Shown in pieces: positions 58,710 to 64,000 of a stretch of 64,000 nt of DNA (the first letter of the stretch is position 1; each line of letters starts with the position of its first letter). The stretch lies in assembly GCA_028752905.1 (NCBI GenBank), contig JAQNBH010000011.1, positions 5,971,625 through 6,035,624 on the forward strand. The letters run 5' to 3'. Under the pieces are notes generated by a model. It worked only from the letters and a program-made list of their open reading frames with translations, had not been told where the DNA came from and made no database searches. This DNA is from Cladorhizidae sp. MBARI D1340-BT2. Taxonomy: Eukaryota > Porifera > Demospongiae > Poecilosclerida > Cladorhizidae. The translations under genes were made by a program, and so were the position numbers.

Positions 58710-61700
58710 CAATAATAACAATCCTTATACCAATACAATAACCTTCTCGATAATCAAACTGGAAATTGTACTCCCTCGATTAGCCTTCATCAAGAATAAT
58801 CAGTCTATTCTTTGTTGTTTGTGAATTTATTTAGAACCATAATTATAATACATAATAAACATCAAATACGCTAGAAAAGGGTAAAGTTGGTATTAGATCA
58901 AAAATACTTCATGAGAATAATGCTTTGGTGAGAGTTATTGCTTGGCTGACTCCTTGATGCTGAATGCAGCCCTTTTTTCTGCTCTCTTCTTCCTTTACAA
59001 TCCCTGACAGTGCAGCCTTCACTTCTCTCCTCCTACAAATGTTTGCTGCTCTCTCTTCATCCTTTACAATCCCTGACAGTGCAGCCTTCACTTCTCTCCT
59101 CCTACAAATGTTTGCTGCTCTCTCTTCATCCTTTACAATCCCTGACAGTGCAGCCTTCACTTCTCTCCTCCTACCAATGTTTGCTGCTCTCTCTTCATCC
59201 TTTACAATCCCTGACAGTGCAGCCTTCACTTCTCTCCTCCTACCAATGTTTGCTGCTCTCTCTTCATCCTTTACAATCCCTGACAGTGCAGCCTTCACTT
59301 CTCTCCTCCTACAAATGTTTGCTGCTCTCTCTTCATCCTTTACAATCCCAGACAGTGCAGCCTTCACTTCTCTCCTTCTACAAATGTTTGCTGCTCTCTC
59401 TTCTTCCTTTACAATCCCTGACAGTGCAGCCTTCACTTCTCTCCTCCTACAAATGTTTGCTGCTCTCTCTTCATCCTTTACAATCCCTGACAGTGCAGCC
59501 TTCACTTCTCTCCTCCTACAAATGTTTGCTGCTCTCTCTTCTTCCTTTACAATCCCAGACAGTGCAGCCTTCACTTCTCTCCTCCTACCAATGTTTGCTG
59601 CTCTCTTCTTCCTTTACAATCCCAGCCTTCACTTCTCTCCTCCTACAAATGTTTGCTGCTCTCTCTTCATCCTTGACAATCCCAGACAGTGCAGCCTTCA
59701 CTTCTCTCCTCCTACAAATGTTTGCTGCTCTCTCTTCTTCCTTTACAATCCCTGACAGTGCAGCCTTCACTTCTCTCCTCCTACCAATGTTTGCTGCTCT
59801 CTCTTCATCCTTGACAATCCCTGACAGTGCAGCCTTCACTTCTCTCCTTCTACAAATGTTTGCTGCTCTCTCTTCTTCCTTTACAATCCCTGACAGTGCA
59901 GCCTTCACTTCTCTCCTCCTACAAATGTTTGCTGCTCTCTCTTCATCCTTTACAATCCCAGACAGTGCAGCCTTCACTTCTCTCCTCCTACAAATGTTTG
60001 CTGCTCTCTCTTCATCCTTTACAATCCCTGACAGTGCAGCCTTCACTTCTCTCCTCCTACAAATGTTTGCTGCTCTCTTCTTCCTTTACAATCCCAGCCT
60101 TCACTTCTCTCCTCCTACAAATGTTTGCTGCTCTCTCTTCATCCTTTACAATCCCTGACAGTGCAGCCTTCACTTCTCTCCTTCTACAAATGTTTGCTGC
60201 TCTCTCTTCATCCTTTACAATCCCAGACAGTGCAGCCTTCACTTCTCTCCTCCTACAAATGTTTGCTGCTCTCTCTTCATCCTTTACAATCCCAGACAGT
60301 GCAGCCTTCACTTCTCTCCTACTACAAATGTTTGCTGCTCTCTCTTCTTCCTTTACAATCCCTGACAGTGCAGCCTTCACTTCTCTCCTTCTACAAATGT
60401 TTGCTGCTCTCTCTTCATCCTTTACAATCCCAGCCTTCACTTCTCTCCTCCTACAAATGTTTGCTGCTCTCTCTTCTTCCTTTACAATCCCAGACAGTGC
60501 AGCCTTCACTTCTCTCCTCCTACAAATGTTTGCTGCTCTCTCTTCATCCTTTACAATCCCAGCCTTCACTTCTCTCCTCCTACAAATGTTTGCTGCTCTC
60601 TCTTCATCCTTGACAATCCCTGACAGTGCAGCCTTCACTTCTCTCCTTCTACAAATGTTTGCTGCTCTCTCTTCATCCTTTACAATCCCAGACAGTGCAG
60701 CCTTCACTTCTCTCCTCCTACAAATGTTTGCTGCTCTCTCTTCATCCTTTACAATCCCTGACAGTGCAGCCTTCACTTCTCTCCTTCTACCAATGTTTGC
60801 TGCTCTCTCTTCTTCCTTTACAATCCCTGACAGTGCAGCCTTCACTTCTCTCCTCCTACAAATGTTTGCTGCTCTCTCTTCATCCTTTACAATCCCAGAC
60901 AGTGCAGCCTTCACTTCTCTCCTTCTACAAATGTTTGCTGCTCTCTCTTCTTCCTTTACAATCACTGGCAGTGCAGCCTTCACTTCTCTCCTCCTACAAA
61001 TGTTTGCTGCTCTCTTCTTCCTTTACAATCCCAGCCTTCACTTCTCTCCTCCTACAAATGTTTGCTGCTCTCTCTTCATCCTTTACAATCCCTGACAGTG
61101 CAGCCTTCACTTCTCTCCTTCTACAAATGTTTGCTGCTCTCTCTTCATCCTTTACAATCCCAGACAGTGCAGCCTTCACTTCTCTCCTTCTACAAATGTT
61201 TGCTGCTCTCTCTTCTTCCTTTACAATCCCTGACAGTGCAGCCTTCACTTCTCTCCTCCTACAAATGTTTGCTGCTCTCTCTTCATCTTTACAATCCCTG
61301 ACAGTGCAGCCTTCACTTCTCTCCTCCTACAAATGTTTGCTGCTCTCTTCTTCCTTTACAATCCCAGCCTTCACTTCTCTCCTCCTACAAATGTTTGCTG
61401 CTCTCTCTTCATCCTTTACAATCCCTGACAGTGCAGCCTTCACTTCTCTCCTTCTACAAATGTTTGCTGCTCTCTCTTCATCTTTACAATCCCTGACAGT
61501 GCAGCCTTCACTTCTCTCCTTCTACAAATGTTTGCTGCTCTCTCTTCATCCTTTACAATCCCTGACAGTGCAGCCTTCACTTCTCTCCTCCTACAAATGT
61601 TTGCTGCTCTCTTCTTCCTTTACAATCCCAGACAGTGCAGCCTTCACTTCTCTCCACCTACAAATGTTTGCTGCTCTCTCTTCATCCTTTACAATCCCTG

Positions 61701-62286
61701 ACAGTGCAGCCTTCATTTCTCTCCTGCTCTCTCTTCATCCTTTACAATCCCAGACAGTGCAGCCTTCACTTCTCTCCTCCTTGGTGTTTGCTGCTCTCTC
61801 CTCATCCCTTGCACTTCTGGCAGTGCAGCCCTCAGTTCTTTCCTTCTACTGGTATTAGATGATCTCTCCTCATCTCTTGCACTTGCTGAAATTTCTGCTC
61901 TGTGAAGTGTCATTTGTTCTGGGATAGATCCTCAGTTTCTCTGTTGCTATCAACTCCCCACTCCCTTTGTCTTTCCCAGTCAACTTTACTTGCAGTTTCT
62001 CATGCAGTCTCACTTGCTGCATCCCTTCTCTTTCTCCATCTCTCTTCTGCAGCTCTCCTGCTTTCTGTTACACACTGTATAGTTGTTGCTCAACGCTGTG
62101 CAGCTTGCGGGGTAGGATTCTGTACATTCTTCAGGATTCCGTATTGGGGCGCATGCATATAATCATGACGCAAATGGTTTTCCAGAATTCCCCATAGTCA
62201 TGATGAAGGAATAAATTTGATCTGCATGTGCATATAAGCTGACACACCAACGGACGGATGGATGGACAAAGTGTATTATTATATAG

Positions 62287-62287
<1 letters not shown>
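58710..62287 (-). mobile_element. Second Helitron 5' part, copy B, truncated
   Basis: The putative 5' end TCTATATAATAATACACTTT starts at 62287 directly after an AAT tract (A before T). Minus-strand fragments near 62000 (VRLHEKLQVKLTGKD) are homologous to VKLHEKLREMLTEKW of copy A, and are followed by a 69-bp array. No later Helitron block (CCHYGKV and on) is found before copy A starts, so this copy is 5'-only. Either copy A inserted into it or the 5' region was duplicated. Confidence 0.65.
58960..61800 (-). repeat. 69-bp minisatellite, array B, about 41 copies
   Basis: Period 69 with frequent shortened units lacking GACAGTGCAG. Plus-strand unit contains CAGCCTTCACTTCTCTCCTC, CTACAAATGTTTGCTGCTCT and CTTCATCCTTTACAATCCC. 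The minus-strand unit DEERAANICRRREVKAALSG is clearly homologous to that of array A. The unit at the far upstream end (61800-61860) is of the A type (NTSRRKELRAALPE). Confidence 0.96.

Positions 62288-62352
<65 letters not shown>
62285..62352. repeat. AAT microsatellite at the upstream border of the Helitron
   Basis: Pure AAT repeat of about 65 bases, abutting the TCTATATAATAATACAC end. Confidence 0.95.
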
Positions 62353-62387
62353 CTCAATGAACTCTCAGTTGACATAATAACTTATAC

Positions 62388-62460
62388 TCACCTCAATAAT
62401 CAACTTCAAATTGTATTCACTGAGTGAATACAATTTGAAGTTGATATTGAGAAGGTGATT
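62388..62460. repeat. Foldback palindrome
   Basis: Left arm CAATAATCAACTTCAAATTG with TATTCACT, and right arm AGTGAATACAATTTGAAGTT with GAT, around 62421. The motif GTTGAT.TTGAGAAGGT is shared with the foldback at 3480-3665. 62460-62860 is unique A/T-rich sequence with AAC/AAT runs; no gene seen. Confidence 0.8.
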
Positions 62461-62864
62461 ATAAATATATATGACAACAACAACAATAATGAATGTATAA
62501 TTAGTTAAGTTAGTTAGCTATTTTTATTTTTCCTTCTAATAATAATTTCCTTCTAATAATAATAAATTTAATACATATTTATATATATATGTATTATAAT
62601 AACAATAACAACAACAACATTAACAACAACAAAAACAATCATAATAATAATATATTCTAAACATCAATATGATGTGATGCTCATGGTATCACTACTCAGT
62701 CATAGGTACACACATCTATGGAAGTCAGCACTAGCACAGTAGGACATCCTGGGTTTCCCAGGTTAAAGCCACTGTACATCTGTGCCATGTCCCTAGCGAG
62801 GGTGACAGATTAGACCACAATAAGCACTCGAGGTTGCGAGGGCTATTCTAGGGCATCAGCTAGA

Positions 62865-63875
62865 GGTATTCTAGGGCTAGGACCAAGGCTAGGGTTAGAG
62901 ATACATGTATTCTAGGGCTAGGACCAAGGCTAGGGTTAGAGATACATGTACTCTAGGGCTAGGGCCAAGGCTAGGGTTAGAGATACATGCACTCTAGGGC
63001 TAGGGCCAAGGCTAGGTTAGAGATACATGTACTCTAGGGCTAGGACCAAGGCTAGGGTTAGAGATACATGTACTCTAGGGCTAGGGCCAAGGCTAGGTTA
63101 GAGATACATGTACTCTAGGGCTAGGGCCAAGGCTAGGGTTAGAGATACATGTACTCTAGGGCTAGGACCAAGGCTAGGGTTAGAGATACATGTACTCTAG
63201 GGCTAGGGCCAAGGCTAGGGTTAGAGATACATGTACTCTAGGGCTAGGGTTAGAGATACATGTACTCTAGGGCTAGGGCCAAGGCTAGGGTTAGAGATAC
63301 ATGTACTCTAGGGCTAGGTTAGAGATACATGCACTCTAGGGCTAGGGCCAAGGCTAGGGTTAGAGATACATGTACTCTAGGGCTAGGGCCAAGGCTAGGG
63401 TTAGAGATACATGCACTCTAGGGCTAGGGCCAAGGCTAGGGTTAGAGATACATGTACTCTAGGCTAGGGCCAAGGCTAGGGTTAGAGATACATGCACTCT
63501 AGGGCTAGGGCCAAGGCTAGGGTTAGAGATACATGCACTCTAGGGCTAGGGCCAAGGCTAGGGTTAGAGATACATGTACTCTAGGCTAGGGCCAAGGCTA
63601 GGGTTAGAGATACATGTACTCTAGGGCTAGGACCAAGGCTAGGTTAGAGATACATGTACTCTAGGGCTAGGGCCAAGGCTAGGGTTAGAGATACATGTAC
63701 TCTAGGGCTAGGACCAAGGCTAGGGTTAGAGATACATGTACTCTAGGGCTAGGGCCAAGGCTAGGGTTAGAGATACATGTACTCTAGGGCTAGGGTTAGA
63801 GATACATGTACTCTAGGGCTAGGGCCAAGGCTAGGGTTAGAGATACATGTACTCTAGGGCTTGGGCCAGACTTCA
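62865..63875. repeat. 41-bp minisatellite, about 24 copies
   Basis: Period 41; unit GGGCTAGGGCCAAGGCTAGG then GTTAGAGATACATGTACTCTA. Two units lack the GCCAAGGCTAGG part. G-rich on plus, with TTAGAG rather than TTAGGG. Confidence 0.96.
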
Positions 63876-64000
63876 GCTAGGGGTCTTCTAGGATTAGGGC
63901 TAGGACTAGAGAATGACACCCCCTGGTATCCCGGGATACAAGTATTCTGGTACTCATGCTGGACAGTCAGTCACCCTCACTAGGGACATCCCGCAATAGT

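Overview
The window is nuclear DNA of an animal, almost certainly a non-vertebrate; a sponge-like early-branching metazoan is possible but I cannot prove it. The evidence is a spliced PDZ scaffold gene with GT-AG introns, a decayed Helitron transposon, and very heavy tandem-repeat content (roughly half of the bases). There is no sign of bacterial gene organisation.

One gene on the minus strand runs from about 47013 to the left edge and continues beyond the window at both ends. I could place 17 coding exons. Every junction has a plausible GT donor and AG acceptor, and the codon phases agree at all 16 joins. Together they encode about 2570 residues with nine PDZ domains, seven complete and two cut by the window or by a missing exon. 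The domains match the order of the MPDZ (MUPP1)/PATJ family of polarity and tight-junction scaffolds. The linkers carry a coiled coil, acidic and Pro/Gln-rich stretches, four PPxY motifs and a Gly-rich 24-residue tandem repeat. Two conventional-looking small exons (27834-27944 and 5875-6135) have symmetric phase; the second may be a cassette exon.

The introns are mostly minisatellites, at least 20 unrelated families. The largest are a 27-bp array of about 7.8 kb (19105-26895), a 21-bp array of about 4.2 kb (39650-43830), two 24-bp G-rich arrays (35430-37890), a 48-bp array (29935-31650), and several 39-82 bp arrays between 4 and 17 kb. Several arrays start within a few bases of a splice site. 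Long open frames through these arrays, on both strands, are periodicity artefacts.

From 47.28 to 62.29 kb, in the intron upstream of the first exon seen, lies a broken Helitron in the same orientation as the gene. Recognisable are an N-terminal Helitron-like region, the block after the Rep domain, and PIF1-like helicase motifs. The HUH part of Rep is deleted and the frame is broken in many places. Inside its former reading frame at least five separate minisatellites have grown; the largest is a 34-bp array of about 3.9 kb that splits the helicase. A second Helitron 5' part (58.7-62.3 kb) with a related 69-bp array stands directly upstream. The right edge (62.3-64 kb) holds an AAT tract, a foldback sequence and a 41-bp array.
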